A stretch of 64,000 nucleotides of DNA from Ascaris suum (lineage: Eukaryota > Nematoda > Chromadorea > Rhabditida > Ascarididae). Positions 50,138-64,000 of the stretch are shown here, piece after piece. A program made the translations under genes and the position numbers. Numbering within the stretch: the stretch's first letter is position 1; each line of letters opens with the position of its first letter. Under the pieces are notes generated by a model that was not told the DNA's origin, made no database searches, and worked only from the letters and a program-made list of their open reading frames with translations. The stretch is from contig CM024186.1 of the NCBI GenBank assembly GCA_013433145.1, positions 2,918,001 to 2,982,000 on the forward strand. The letters are read 5' to 3'.

Positions 50138-52149
50138 CTAAGCATGCCGAATATTCAATAAAAACCATTTATTTACGGAAGTTTGCAGCTTATAAGACCA
50201 TAATTCCGCATGATTAATGTTGGCACCTAACTTTGAAGGTACCTGATGATAGTTGTACTAGCTAAAAGCTTCATCTAGATAGGAATTTTCATATAAGGTG
50301 CCAAAGTCTGGCAGTTAAGTGAATCGGTCGAAAGTCAGATCTATTCGACCACCATCGGATACCTCGAAAAGCATACAAAATACATATCAAATATCGGAGT
50401 ATTTAATAGTACTACATGAGATCATGGCAAATCACTTTAGCAGTTTAATATTCATAATAACAATGATTCTAATTATTTAAAATGTATACCACTTCTCATA
50501 AGTGCGAGGAACATGAAAATAAAATCAAATCAAAAAAGATATAGAAATCCGACACTCTATAAATCGTATTGTTCATATTATTGCAAAACTGTGATCGCTT
50601 CACTGAGCATCATATATTTAGGTTATTTAAAGCTGTATATGAATGTTATTCTAGAAAGTGCAGCACTTCATGCTTCAATATTGCTCATCATGTTGAGATG
50701 TATTGAGATCGCTAGAAATATGTTGAAAAATAGCACTTTTTGAAAAAAAAGAGAAAATTAAAAAAATTTCACTTCCGTAAAATGCCTCGGTGTCTGTTCA
50801 TATTTTGAAAAAGTGACAGTCGCCTGGAGAGAAGAAAAATGCAGTCAACCATATCAATTTGCTTTTCTTTTCCACTATTGCAGTCTATCGCTGACAATCG
50901 ACTATTGGCGGTAATTTTTTTTACAAGAAATTTCCAAAGTTAATTTGATAGCTTCAGAAAATTTCGCGATTAGTTTTTTTCAAAGGACTATGAAAAAGAA
51001 AATATTCGTTTACAACATTCCACTGAGAATACTCGTTATTGCTTTTATACAATCCTGCAACGTGCGAAGCTTCTAGCAGTGGTAAAAATTTGGAGAAAAC
51101 TATTGTCTCCAGCAACATATAATACACCGGAAGAATTACCAGGAGAAGAGGGAGGAAACACAGCAAAAATAGGAGAACACTTAAGGAGAAAGAAAGCAAA
51201 GAAATCGAGTGAACGGTGAAGGCGAGAACATGAAGTATGCCCTTTTGTACCTTTAGCTATGAGGGATTTTCGGACTATTTCGAGCTAGATTTTTTGGACA
51301 CGTCGAATCAATTCCAGAAGTGGGGAATCACCGACTTTTTTTTCCAGGGTTTAATCGCTAGTCTGTTGCAAAAACATTCCGCTTCCTTTCTCATAAATGG
51401 AACAAAAGAGGACTATTTATTACTTAAAGTCCTTAACCTCCATTATCATAGGACACTTTCGACAAAAATTATATTTATCCCTCAAAAGCTAAAATTACTA
51501 AAATCGCCAGGTATTTATAAACGATGAAGTTGCAATTTTATTCAAATTACCGAAATTCTCATAAGAGATTCAAAAAAAAAGAAATCGGAAAAATGCAAAG
51601 TATAATAATTGCAAACCAAATTTGCATATTATTTTATCGAGCATCCAGTGGGTTTCCAAAATTTCTAGAAAAACGTAGAAATTTTTTCCTTGCAACTTTA
51701 GTTTCGCTTTCTCACCTTCTCTTTGATTAAATAGCTTTCAAGTGCTGCTTTAGTGAACTGACCGACTTGTTTGGCCATTAATTTACTAGAGAACGAGTAT
51801 GAAAATTTTTTCCGGCATATGCGACGCCATCGTTAAATGCCTTACAGTCGGCGGTTCTAATAAATTTTTAAACACGAAATTCACCGCCCACAGTGGTTGG
51901 TCCGAAAGATCGCATAGAGTGTATTCTTTACCTGCATAAATTGGTACTGTCTAGCAAACTTTTTTCTAAGTGGAATGATAAGAAGGAATAGCAGCAGAAA
52001 TTTACTGTTAGGCGATAACTGTCATGACCAAACGAAATTGCGGATCGTATGTAGACGAGAAAAAAGTAAAGAACAAGATCGCTGATTTATTAGAGAAAAG
52101 AATAACCGGGAAGAGTCACGTACGTGGAACTTAGAAGTAATACAGGCCT

Positions 52150-53020
52150 GTCACAACACCAATGATTAAGGGGCAGTTTGTGCGACGTGAACGATATAGG
52201 TGCTATAAAGCTGCTTTACGATTGTGGCATCTAGGTCATTTATGGCAAGTTTGATAAAGCGAAGTCCAATACAAGTATTTGCAAGAGAAAGGAGGTGTCG
52301 AATTATTGCGTCTGTGCCGACCACTACGTTATCTGAAGAGCAACAAATTACCACTGCCTAATACGTGCGAGTTTTAAGATGTTTACCGCGAATTGTTTTC
52401 TTAGGCCGTCGATATTTCCTCCTTTATGCTCTTCAACTTCTCTGCTGCACTCGAAACTGCTCGAGATCTTCAGCAGTCGACGTTATGTAAATGTAAACTG
52501 GCTTGATCTGAAGACTGTTGGTCCACTTGTGCCTCTTTTTTCTCATCCAATCCATATCAATCTTCTGATTGGTTCGTCTCAACTTTGTAAACAATGCTCG
52601 AAGGACATTTCTCATCCTGCGATCGCTGAATACCTCAATCTTGGGTAATTAAACATAGTTACTTTCACACGGCACCAAAACGGAACGTAACTGAGAAACG
52701 AACACCAGAACATCGTAAAATATGTTCTGAGGTAGCTGGCGCAGCTTTTTTCTGAAACGTTAACGATAGAGATGCGAACATATAGTAAACAGATTGCTGA
52801 GTGCTAATACTATTGGCAGCCAACGATGATAAACAAGTTGTGAAAAGAAGATAAAGACGGAATACTGCTATCGGAACGTAAGAGAGTTGCGGTTTCACGC
52901 CAATTCACTGAAACGATATAATGGCTGTGGCAAGCAGTTAAATCTGACAGTTTCGCGATTTGCTCTGAGAAGCATTTCACTTTCTTGGCTCTAGCAACTG
53001 GATAACTCACTCGCATGTCT
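52150..53020 (-). CDS. Coding-like block, minus strand, possibly decayed
   Basis: The block is GC-richer than its flanks. On the minus strand, pieces read like protein in changing frames: a hydrophobic stretch near 52880-52780 (SVFIFFSQLVYHRWLPIVLA), interrupted by one in-frame TAA and continuing (RFRKKLRQLPQNIFYDVLVF), then 52640-52450 (RNVLRALFTKLRRTNQKIDM... STAEDLEQF), then 52430-52370 (GNIDGLRKQFAVNILKLARI), then 52330-52166 (VVVGTDAIIRHLLSLANTC... HVAQTAP, stop). Frame changes without clear introns suggest decay or sequence errors. The plus strand also has an open frame (52379-52648), so the strand itself is uncertain. Confidence 0.28.
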
Positions 53021-53856
53021 TCGAGACAACACTAGGGAAATCCAATCGCGAAGAACTTCGTAGTATTGCAGTGAGTCGTAATTTCAAATATGACCAGTAT
53101 CAGGTTAATGCAAACGTAAGTAAATAAAAGTACACGGTTATGAATAAATGTACTGGTGAATATTAACATTCGCATAAAAAACTATTTTTAATTACTACAA
53201 AGAGTAGTAAAAAATGTAAGCTCAATAATTCCAAAGGAAGTCAGGATATCAGTATAAACCTAAGGTAATATAAAAACCTCGAAAAAGCGTCCGCTTCAAT
53301 ATAAGAAAGGAACAAATTGAGGAGCTACAAGTAAAGCGCTAGTGAGTATTTGAATGTTCTCGTCGAATATATTTGATGGTGTCTATTCAAATTTGATAAG
53401 CTATCAAAGTGTTCATAGCTTGCTTATCAGATGCAGTTTTTCCACAGTTTTCCATTTAATAAAACAAAAAATCAATGTCTTTCAAAGATATCTGACTGTA
53501 TGTCGTTTTATCCTTGGGAACAGTAATCTAATTTGAAGGAATGATTCGTCCAAATCGGTCATGATTCATTTCCCTTTCTCTCGATGTCAACTCGTTTGCA
53601 AAGCAAACATCGTTGCAACTTTGTTTAAATAACCATACAGTAGCCCTCAAACTAATATTCGGGGGTAGAGAAATGGGGATGGAGAACGAGATCCACGACA
53701 AGAAGTGATCGTGTGTTGGAAATTTAGGATGAATGGCGCGAGTACACGAAACAGCACACCAGGTGATAGTGGCACGATATATACTTTCTACATGAGTTTA
53801 TTATGGCAGCTGATTGTACAAATATAAAAAATAGCGGAGACATAATCGTGATATAC

Positions 53857-53927
53857 CTTGCAAAACTGTCGGAATCCTCAGGAAAATTTGTGATTTTCAT
53901 AACTATTTTGAAAGACAACGACTCACA
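53857..53927 (-). CDS. Exon-like segment, unassigned minus-strand gene
   Basis: Minus-strand acceptor (gcattttcag) and donor (gcaag|gtatat) enclose 71 bases reading CESLSFKIVMKITNFPEDSD and on to SFAR. The frame is open upstream to about 54009 (including VKVDGHNSRCNCILIGVQHF), so this could instead be the 3' part of a longer exon. The pattern of a short beta-rich, Cys-containing extracellular segment recalls luminal domains of several 7TM-type membrane proteins (for example TMEM181), but the likeness is too slight to name it. Confidence 0.35.
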
Positions 53928-55091
53928 CTGAAAATGCTGAACACCAATAAGAATACAGTTACAACGTGAATTGTGTCCGTCTACTTTCACTGCTACAAGT
54001 TTAGTGTTTCATGTGTTGGAACTGTTGGAGGGAAAAATAGACAAGTACATAAAGGTGCAGATGGATGCAAACCGATATAATGCTTCCAAGTTGAAATTTT
54101 TGAAAAATTAAAGCAATCGACAAAATTTTTATTTATTCTGCAAATTCTATCCTTTTGCAAATTCTGCGAAATCGGTTTGTTTGCCAAAGGAAAACGAAAA
54201 CAGTACGATATTGCGTAGTAAGTGATCAGAAATCATGAACTAAATAGAGTATAGGCGAAGATCCGTATCGAAAAGAGTCAGCAAAGGTCCGGCAAGCAAA
54301 CTGCATCCGTTAATGCTTGATGATAAATACATCCGTGAATAAGTCCTCTATCATGCAACGACAATAACATTTCTACGTGAGAGATAATTCTATCAAATAC
54401 TAAATGCGTCTTGAAGGTTAATGTAAATGAAGATGTGCTCATGTTCTAACCAAGGGGTAGAGGGAATTGGAGGGGAACTAAAAGGATGCTATTATTGTTG
54501 CAAGAGCGACAAAGATTAATATAAAGATATTGTACAGATAATTGAAGAATGTTTTTTTGCAACTGCAATGGCTTTTGGAAAGAAGTGCAAGAATAAAAAC
54601 TGCAATATAATTTTTTTTTAAACGACGAAACATGGTACTAATCATATAATATCTTTCAGTTAAATGTCCAGCATAACTGTTCTTCAGTTTTTTGGTCACT
54701 CGAACATATATTTTCATCCCTGCAAAGAATTCATTATATTTGCTTGATTTTGCAATGATATCTCCGAGATTTTAAATTTCAGTCACCGCGTTGTATCAAA
54801 TTCGGTCACAGTCACATTGCAAATTTCGATTGATTGATCACACCGATATATAATTTAATTCTGCAACGAATTAATTAAATACAATAATTACTCGACCTTT
54901 TAGAGGTTTTGCCTTTGGCCAATTTGGTTATGACCCATCGTTATCAATAGCTTCAATCCTAGGAAATGTGCTCGATCGGCGAACAATACCGCTGACTGAA
55001 TTCATCAGCAGATAAATAAACGAATAAAAGTGCATTAATAACAGTTGAAAATGTTGAAAATCAGTAAATGCGCTTTTCCGCCTAAACAAGG

Positions 55092-57397
<2,306 letters not shown>

Positions 57398-57538
57398 TTC
57401 AAGGAATTAAATGACCACTATAATAGTCGCGACAACATATTAGTTGTCACGAAATGAATACCGAACGAATGAAGAGTTTCTTTGCAACTGTATGCAGATG
57501 CATGCAACATCGTCTCATAAAAATTTTCGCCTGAATCG

Positions 57539-57775
57539 TCAGTGTGTGTTAGAATTTTTTGTTATGTGCTTGAAAAAATCTGCAAGAAACGCTTCCTGAA
57601 AATTTTTATAAGGCAAAGATTTGCGTAAATTACCTCTCTTTGGCTTGTGTTGACTCATTGAAACTGCGTTCCCGTTACCTACTTCATCTACCAGTGACAT
57701 CCCACATATTCGGTCGAGCAAATACGATGGGCTATTTCCCAATATCGATTTCCTTTTTCGCCTGACCAACTTCAT
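57539..57775 (-). CDS. Hypothetical basic ORF downstream of the ShKT gene
   Basis: A 78-codon minus-strand ORF beginning MKLVRRKRKSILGN and ending KHITKNSNTH, Lys/Arg-rich, no signal peptide or membrane segment. The composition is protein-like but no family is recognised and no splice partner was found. It lies 140 bases beyond the ShKT stop, tail to tail, so it could also lie in that gene's 3' flank by chance. Confidence 0.25.
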   Translation of the reverse strand: MKLVRRKRKSILGNSPSYLLDRICGMSLVDEVGNGNAVSMSQHKPKRGNLRKSLPYKNFQEAFLADFFKHITKNSNTH

Positions 57776-57980
57776 CTGATATATGAATTCATCTAATTAA
57801 GAGCATATTATAATGTAAACAACAAATCAGAGGATCTGCTAAGCCAGAGAAAATTATTCTTCCACTTGCAATAGGTATGGAAATAAAAGCCCATTTACGG
57901 CATAAAGTACTCAGTGGTTTCTTATAGATTTGGGTGCGACTGGTCGGAACGATCGTCTGCATACAATATTTGGATGTAAA

Positions 57981-57999
57981 TTGCTCGCTTAGCGAGCAA
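57981..57999. repeat. Short perfect hairpin
   Basis: ttgctcgct and agcgagcaa surround a single base, about 580 bases beyond the ShKT gene stop. No associated T-run or gene; role unknown. Confidence 0.7.
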
Positions 58000-58208
58000 C
58001 TCTTCCTGAAACAATTTGTGCTAAAGAATTTTTCAGTGATCAGATTCCACCCGCTACATTTACATAAAATTTTCGGGCGAATATGAAAATACTTATAAGA
58101 GCTATTGTTCCTCTATGTATATATAACGTAGATCGGCTATTTGCATATCGGACCGGTATTACACCAATTCATGATCGTAAGGGAAAGCACGGAATACATA
58201 TTAAACTT

Positions 58209-58999
58209 TACTGCTCCTGACTGAAAGGTTGTCTGATGAAATTGAGGCCTTGTACGAAGCATGCACTCTCAAGACATCAGCTTGCAGAGCACCACACAAG
58301 GTGGTTGGAGTAAACGCAGAAAACATTTAATAAGTGGCGCCTTCCTGTGCAGATTAAAGGACCTAAATGTTTGGTCTTATATCATGGCGTTGAGCATTTG
58401 CATAATTATTGAATAAACAAGGAATTTTTAACAACTATGGCACGAAAGTGTAAAAAATATACGCGACCTAAGCAATATTTCAAGGTGGACATAACTCATT
58501 TCAGCACTACTCTATTCGCCGATGATTTCCGTCATTTCCTGCTCTGTAAGTACGATCCCTCTACAGGTTTAAAGGCGTTGCAAGTGACGCCGTAGTGTTT
58601 TCTCGTTTCTGAAATGCATCGAAACGAAATGGAATGAGCATTAGAGAAAAGTGCACGAAATGTGCCTTTCCGATCATTTTTCTTCAGGTGGAAATCGTAA
58701 AGAATCTTTACCGTATAATCAAATAAACGCACGCACTCATTTTTTCTCCACAAAGCTTGTGCTAATGATTCGTGTTTCTAATTGGATCATCCGCAAAACG
58801 CACATCTACTACAGCGAAGTTCATGCGATCTGTTTTTCAACATTTGAGCGTTTATGCTTCCTGCATTTACCATTGATGGAGCTTCCTGAGAGATGTAGGT
58901 AGGGGCACTCTGCCATCCAGGTTCGCAACTGTAGAACCAGATGTTATCGTGCTAGAACTTCCGGCAGAAGAACAGATGCGAATATATGTTTGCTTTTAG
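58209..58999 (+). CDS. Coding-like fragments, unassigned
   Basis: Three plus-strand stretches read like exons. 58209-58330 includes RLSDEIEALYEACTLKTSAC and HKVVGVNAENI before a stop; about 58688-58902 follows a ttcttcag acceptor (GNRKESLPYNQINARTHFF onward); 58877-58999 includes SRFATVEPDVIVLELPAEEQ before a stop. No consistent splice model joins them and no family is recognised. They may be parts of one gene with errors, a decayed gene, or chance. Confidence 0.22.
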
Positions 59000-59508
59000 A
59001 CAAAATGCCGTAATAATGCGATTTGGAAGCATAACTTTGATGAAACGCATAATGAAGCAACTTAATGAAGAGAAGAAGATCAGCACAAGAGGACAAGAAT
59101 GGCTGAGATTTTTTTCTCTTCCCATACATCAGTACAAATTTTCATAAATCGGCAACAGATCAGCAAGAGGAAAAGTGATACCTTCATGTTTACCACATGA
59201 ATCTACCATAAACCTTTTCTTTAACCCAGCTTGTGTGAAATGGAAAGATGACTTTGCCTGCCTTCAGAGGTCTATTATTTGCATGAAATTTATAGGGTCC
59301 AGCGTCAATTACGATATATAGGGCCGCCATGATACGGCCAATATGACATTCATCTACATTTCGCTATCTAGCTTCACTAGTTCCTTTATTGAAGCAACCA
59401 CAGGGAAAAATAGAGGCACAAACATGCACGCATATAGACCATGCATGTGCTTGTTATACCAATATAACACAGAGAGAAAAAATATGAATAATCCCTATAA
59501 CCTCCACT

Positions 59509-60102
59509 GTATTCTTCATCTGTTTTGAAATTCATGTTGAGCGTGAAATCTTCGATGCATGGATCTTCCTTATGCTCACGCAAATTTAAAAACAATAATT
59601 ACCTTGAGGTTAGCACTTTCGGTTAATTAACTGTTATCAAATTTTTTTTCCCACCTTCCAAATTTCCAACCGCATTCATGGAAATCGGAGTCGACACTTT
59701 TGCATGAAAATCCTTCGTCGAATAGATAATTTACTTCATAAATTGAATTAATAATTGAACATCTTTCTTTTTTTCCGTTGATGATCCGTTGGCTTGATGG
59801 TTCATCTGAGATTTTTTGTGTGCCTTGTATGTGAGGATTAAATAACCCTGTTTAAGAGGCCGTATAGATAGAAAAAATGTTGAAAATGAAGTTTGAAATG
59901 AAAGGTTTTCGATCAATTTTACCTGAACCACTATCTCGATTTGAAAAGAGAGTAATAATTAAAAAGGGCTCTTAAAAATAATAGACAAGGATTTTGAAGC
60001 TTTAAAGGTGGGATATTTCTGTTGATATCCCTCCTTAATCACCTGTTACTTCGACGGGTTTTGTTTGATGGAGAACCGCTTCAACAATATCCAATTTTTT
60101 CG
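59509..60102. repeat. Direct duplication, copy 1
   Basis: About 590 bases that reappear in the same orientation at 60862-61438. The first about 140 bases (to about 59650) are identical to copy 2 except for a 2-base indel; the remainder differs by roughly one base in seven to ten with several small indels. The left edge is sharp (shared from tgtattcttcatc) and the right edge ends at caattttttcg. No target-site duplication, terminal repeat or transposase was seen. Confidence 0.85.
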
Positions 60103-60861
60103 CTTTCGAATACACTAATTCATCTTAAGCGACTCACTCACCATATTATTATTAAAATTCAAGTGCACTTTTACTAAGCGGACATGTCGATCATTTGTGG
60201 CCTCAAAGTGGTGTCGTCTATCGTTTCCTTCAACTCGCAATTCCGTTTCTCTTCTATTTCCTTTTTCATCGTTCACCTATATAGAAAAAATAAATAGTGC
60301 AAATTATATAATTTAAAGTAGTGGCACAATCTAAATAATTTAAATTTAACAAAATAACTGAATAAATAATATAAATAACAATAACAGTACAATAAAATAC
60401 TACAATTTAAAAACCTCGAACCCACTGGGTAAATCTTATGTAGGGGACGGTAGATAGGTTGAAGTAAGATAATTCATACTTTCGATATAGGAATTCATAA
60501 ATGGAATAAGAACAAAACTTACTTACACGTTTCAGATAAATATTCAGCAGTTTGATGTTGGTGGCACCATTCATATGCTTTATTTCGTCTAAATATTGTG
60601 ATGATTAATTATCTTTATGTAATAAGAGCTGTAATATGACCTTTCTTTACCATTTGTTTTGCAGGTTTAACGTTCACATGGGTAGCTTAATAATCGTTTT
60701 ATTTGAGCCACTTTATTTATCGTTTTCTTTAAACAAGCTTAATGATTTTGAGCCGCTTCTTTCGTCCAAAGCCTACGTCATAAATAATGAAGAATCTTGC
60801 AATGGCAAAGATGTGGCACCAGCACGGGTTTTGTTTCTTTCCTGCATATTTCTTCGCAAAT

Positions 60862-61438
60862 GTATTCTTCATCTGTGTTTTGAAATTCATGTTGAGCGTG
60901 AAATCTTCGATGCATGGATCTTCCTTATGCTCACGCAAATTTAAAAACAATAATTACCTTGAGGTTAGCACTTTCGGTTAATTAACTGTTATCAAATTTT
61001 TTTCCTACCTTGCAAATTTCCATCCGTATTCATAGAAATGGGAGCAGACACTTTTGCATGAAAATCATTGGTCCAGTTGATGATTTACTTCATAAATTAA
61101 ATTATAATTGGACATTGTTCTTTTTTCCGTTGGTGATCCTTTGGCTTGATGGTTCACCTGAGATTTTTGTGTGCCTTATATGTGAGGATTAAACAACCCT
61201 GTTTAAGAGGCCACTCAGAAAGAAATAATATGGAAAATGAAGTTGGGAATAACAGATTTTCGATCAATTTTAGCTGAACCGCTACTTAGATTTGAAAAGA
61301 GAGCAATAATTAAAAAGAAGATAAAGATTTTGATGCTTCAAAGGTGGGATATTTTTGTTGAAACCCTCCTTAATCACCACTTACTTCGACGGCTTTTGTT
61401 TGATGGAAAACCGCTTCAACAATATCCAATTTTTTCGT
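60862..61438. repeat. Direct duplication, copy 2
   Basis: Partner of 59509-60102, about 1.35 kb downstream. It runs into a C-rich simple stretch at 61438. An open frame inside it (61237-61491) keeps a related reading in copy 1 (FRSIL.EPL.RFEKR.IIKK), but copy 1 is interrupted by stops and several differences change the amino acid, so constraint on this frame is not shown. Confidence 0.85.
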
Positions 61439-62175
61439 CCCCCCTTCCCCCCTCCCCCCCCCCCCCCCCATTAAAAAGAAGCCAAACTTGAGCCGTACTT
61501 TCATCAGGAATGAAATCCTCAGGAATGAAGACACAAATTCGAGATGCTAATACCCTCTCTTATAAAGGAAGCTTTTCATATTCATATGTGTTTCGTTAAA
61601 TAACCTGGAAGATGACGCATATTGCCGTAACGTTCATCATCAAGCCGTCCAACGGATCGCGATTGAGGCGACGTCCTTCATTCATTCATTCTCCTCTCCT
61701 CCGCCAAACGAAATGTTTAATTTGCTTGCATTTATTAGTAAATAATAAACATAATAGAGCATAATGGCACACTCACTTCGGAGGGAGCGGAGAAAGCGGA
61801 AGGTGCGGGAAAAAGCATATAAGAGTCTCCACAACATAAACGTACCTCCGAATCAAGAAGTAATTCAATTTAGACCAGGATTTCATAACTGCTGCTGCCT
61901 CAGTGTTTCACAAATCTAAAGCAATGGGATGACCTACACATCTAGGATAAACACAAGCAGTTGCCAAGCGTATCCAGTATATTTTGAATGATACATAATC
62001 CGATCCCTCTCACAGGCACATCCAACAGTCCAAAGTGAAAGAATAGGTGTAATAAATTAACATTTAGCAAAAAAAAAACTCGCATCAATGAACCAAACGC
62101 GAAAAAAATGCGATTGCACAGAAAAATAGAGCACATGACCATGTATTTGTAAGAGGAACACCGCACCAACATCAT

Positions 62176-62613
62176 TCAGTAGCGAAGACCTTTTTGATCA
62201 TTAACGGCACTGCTCATTCCCCCTCCCCTGCATCCGTTAGCACAAACTTGCCGCAAAAAGAAAAAGGATTCTGGAACCTGCATTGTCCACCCACATCCAT
62301 TAGAGTGGCGGCAGGTTTCAGTACTGTGTTCCTTCCGTACAAAAAATTTTGTGAAGTGCCAAACATAATGCACAATGCGACGTAAGAAAGTAACAAAACA
62401 GAAACGAAATGAAACGGAACCATAAAAAAGCAAAACGACGGTAAACACAAAACAAAATAGAATGACTGGATAAAGAAGAGTTCGACAAAGGGCCATCGAA
62501 GTAACAATGAAATGTTGCAAAATCACACTAGAAGAGGGCCAAGTTCGACCTTCGGTAGCGAGCTCATGCCCAGCACTGGTTCTATGAAGGGTCGTGATAC
62601 TGAACAACTTCAT
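62176..62613 (-). CDS. Hypothetical 145-aa ORF, possibly membrane protein
   Basis: Minus-strand ORF with a hydrophobic centre (TLLYPVILFCFVFTVVLLFY) and a Cys/Gly-rich end. It sits in a moderately GC-richer stretch where long open frames arise more easily. No family recognised and no splice signals that clearly bound it, so this may be a chance frame. Confidence 0.2.
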   Translation of the reverse strand: MKLFSITTLHRTSAGHELATEGRTWPSSSVILQHFIVTSMALCRTLLYPVILFCFVFTVVLLFYGSVSFRFCFVTFLRRIVHYVWHFTKFFVRKEHSTETCRHSNGCGWTMQVPESFFFLRQVCANGCRGGGMSSAVNDQKGLRY

Positions 62614-62688
62614 TCAACGACAACTCTGACTAATAAACTGGCTAAAAAATACGATAACCGATAAGTCGACGAAATCGACGAACTAGTT

Positions 62689-62946
62689 ATGAATTCGAGG
62701 GACATGATGAATCCACACGTGAACAGCCATAAATGGGCTTATCAAAACATTACCGAAGACCCATCAACCAACGAAATCAATCACCATCAAGAAATGTTTC
62801 GCTGTCCACAACGAAGGAACAAAGGAGCTATGAAGCAATCAAGCAGCCAATATATGCAAAAAGTGGAACAGAAGCACAGGCCGCATTGGCACAGAGGGTA
62901 TTCAACACAGGCAGAGGGGCACACAATCAGTAACCACCTGTCATAG
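62689..62946 (+). CDS. Coding-like stretch in two overlapping frames
   Basis: Two overlapping plus-strand frames are open here. The one at 62733-62933 has the more protein-like end (STTKEQRSYEAIKQPIYAKS, then GTEAQAALAQRVFNTGRG). No family recognised; no reliable start or splice sites. Confidence 0.2.
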   Translation: MNSRDMMNPHVNSHKWAYQNITEDPSTNEINHHQEMFRCPQRRNKGAMKQSSSQYMQKVEQKHRPHWHRGYSTQAEGHTISNHLS

Positions 62947-64000
62947 ACGACCAATGAGTGCACGTCTCGTGCCACGCATCACCATCAATCAAGCAAGCAG
63001 GCCTAAGAATACAACCAACTACTCATGTATCTCCTGAGAACAAGTCCGCGTCCGCCAAAAGGGAAAATAATTGGATTCATCCGGCCTTTTCATGGCCATG
63101 GAAAAAAAACACTCAATAAACAAAGTGAATTCAAAATCTTCAAGTAAATATATTTATTCTCCCTCATCCACCGTTGGATTTCTTAAAGGATTCTGCAGCC
63201 ACATGCTCCTTTGTAAGGGTCCATCATGCCTGATAAGCAATAAGTGCTGTTTCACAGAGTATCGATTCAAAACTCGAAAGTGTAGCAAATACTTCGCGAC
63301 CTCGCAATGGTACTGGCCTCGTCAACGCAACCGGAGAAACCCTACATGCGGGAATTTTTCGAAAGCCGCCTCACGATATATTTCAAAGTGAATTCGAATC
63401 CCCACTCGAAAGGTTTGAAACGAGAGCAGCCATAATTAGAGGCACTTAGTCCTGGTGAATCACTGATCGTCAAATGGAGCCCTAGCGGATTTGTTTGCAG
63501 TTTTTGAGATGTGATGGAAACGTTGAACATGCTGAGTGCGCATCCATTATCTTATTGGATGCTGATAGTTACACTTTCGCAATCAGCATGTTTGCTTCCA
63601 TGAAGCACTTGATCTTGCGTCGAATTCAAAAAGATTTTAGCAAAAGGAGTGGAAGTGGTAGCCTGCTGCCGTCCCCGTATTAAAGCGTAAACTCAAGCCT
63701 CAAGCCTCAAGCCCACTTGCCATTTCATTCAATAGCAACTGGCCAACGAAGGCTGCATTTGCCAGCAACCCTCTTGCACCCCCAGCATATGTTAATGACA
63801 AATTCACATCTTCTGCATGAAAAAATCCATTAACGAATGAAATCGAAAAGATCTCTAGCGGAAGCAAGTGAGCACATCTGCATCGGCAGAACACCTCACG
63901 AATAAAACTTCCAATATCCTAACTGCTCAAACTTATCTTTCTACTGATGAGGATGTGCAACTCGTCGGTGCACATTTGAGGCAGTTAAGCTGCTCATTCA

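Larger units (their letters stand above)
61439..64000. other. GC-richer end region, unassigned
   Basis: From about 61.6 kb base composition rises and several overlapping frames stay open on both strands (62176-62613 minus, 62689-62946 plus, 63071-63391 plus, 63700-63894 minus). A 7-base unit ctcaagc is repeated at about 63691-63711. No frame gives a recognisable domain; the region may hold parts of a gene that continues beyond the window. Confidence 0.4.

Noticed and set aside
63391..63450. Third copy of the 59.5/60.9-kb duplication (SPLERFETRAAII resembling EPLLRFEKRAII)
   Set aside because: Similarity covers only about 30-40 bases and does not extend to either side, so it may be chance.
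63945..63975. ctgatgag motif suggesting a hammerhead ribozyme
   Set aside because: No following GAAA or matching stems, so the catalytic core is not present.

Overview
This is eukaryotic DNA, AT-rich and intron-rich, and it looks like a nematode, probably a long-intron spirurid/filarial-type genome. The reasons are nematode-style splice sites (tttcag/ttgcag acceptors), long AT-rich introns and microsatellites, and three recognisable metazoan genes: a NALCN-channel auxiliary factor (NLF-1/FAM155 type), a TASK-like two-pore potassium channel of the SUP-9/TWK-20 type, and a small secreted protein with ShKT domains in the form common in nematodes. There are no bacterial-style operons, tRNA or rRNA genes that I could recognise. 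All protein-level calls come from reading translated exons and joining them by eye; no search was run.

Layout. 1-20.9 kb: no gene I can support; AT-rich intergenic DNA with (TA)n tracts, an (AAT)n tract and small tandem repeats. 20.95-38.27 kb (+): nlf-1 in five coding exons, with a GC-rich first exon, an 11.4-kb third-quarter intron full of repeats (including the longest TA tract and a perfect 39-bp inverted repeat) and phase-consistent junctions throughout. 38.3-44.6 kb: intergenic, nothing firm. 44.58-49.15 kb (+): the K2P channel in eight exons with one missing base next to the first selectivity filter; its 1-kb fourth intron carries coding-like sequence on the opposite strand. 49.6-54.2 kb: several exon-like pieces on the minus strand that I could not assign to a family. 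55.09-57.40 kb (+): the ShKT gene in four exons, two of which read as lacking one base. 57.4-64 kb: scattered coding-like fragments, a roughly 0.6-kb direct duplication (59.5 and 60.9 kb) and a moderately GC-richer end.

Functionally, NLF-1 and the K2P channel belong to opposite sides of neuronal resting excitability (NLF-1 helps deliver the sodium-leak channel NALCN/NCA; K2P channels carry potassium leak). Their proximity here is only an observation; nothing in the sequence shows coregulation. The three single-base breaks in otherwise well-preserved exons may be sequencing errors in short homopolymers rather than true pseudogenes, and this affects how the gene models should be read. I did not find a convincing novel system.
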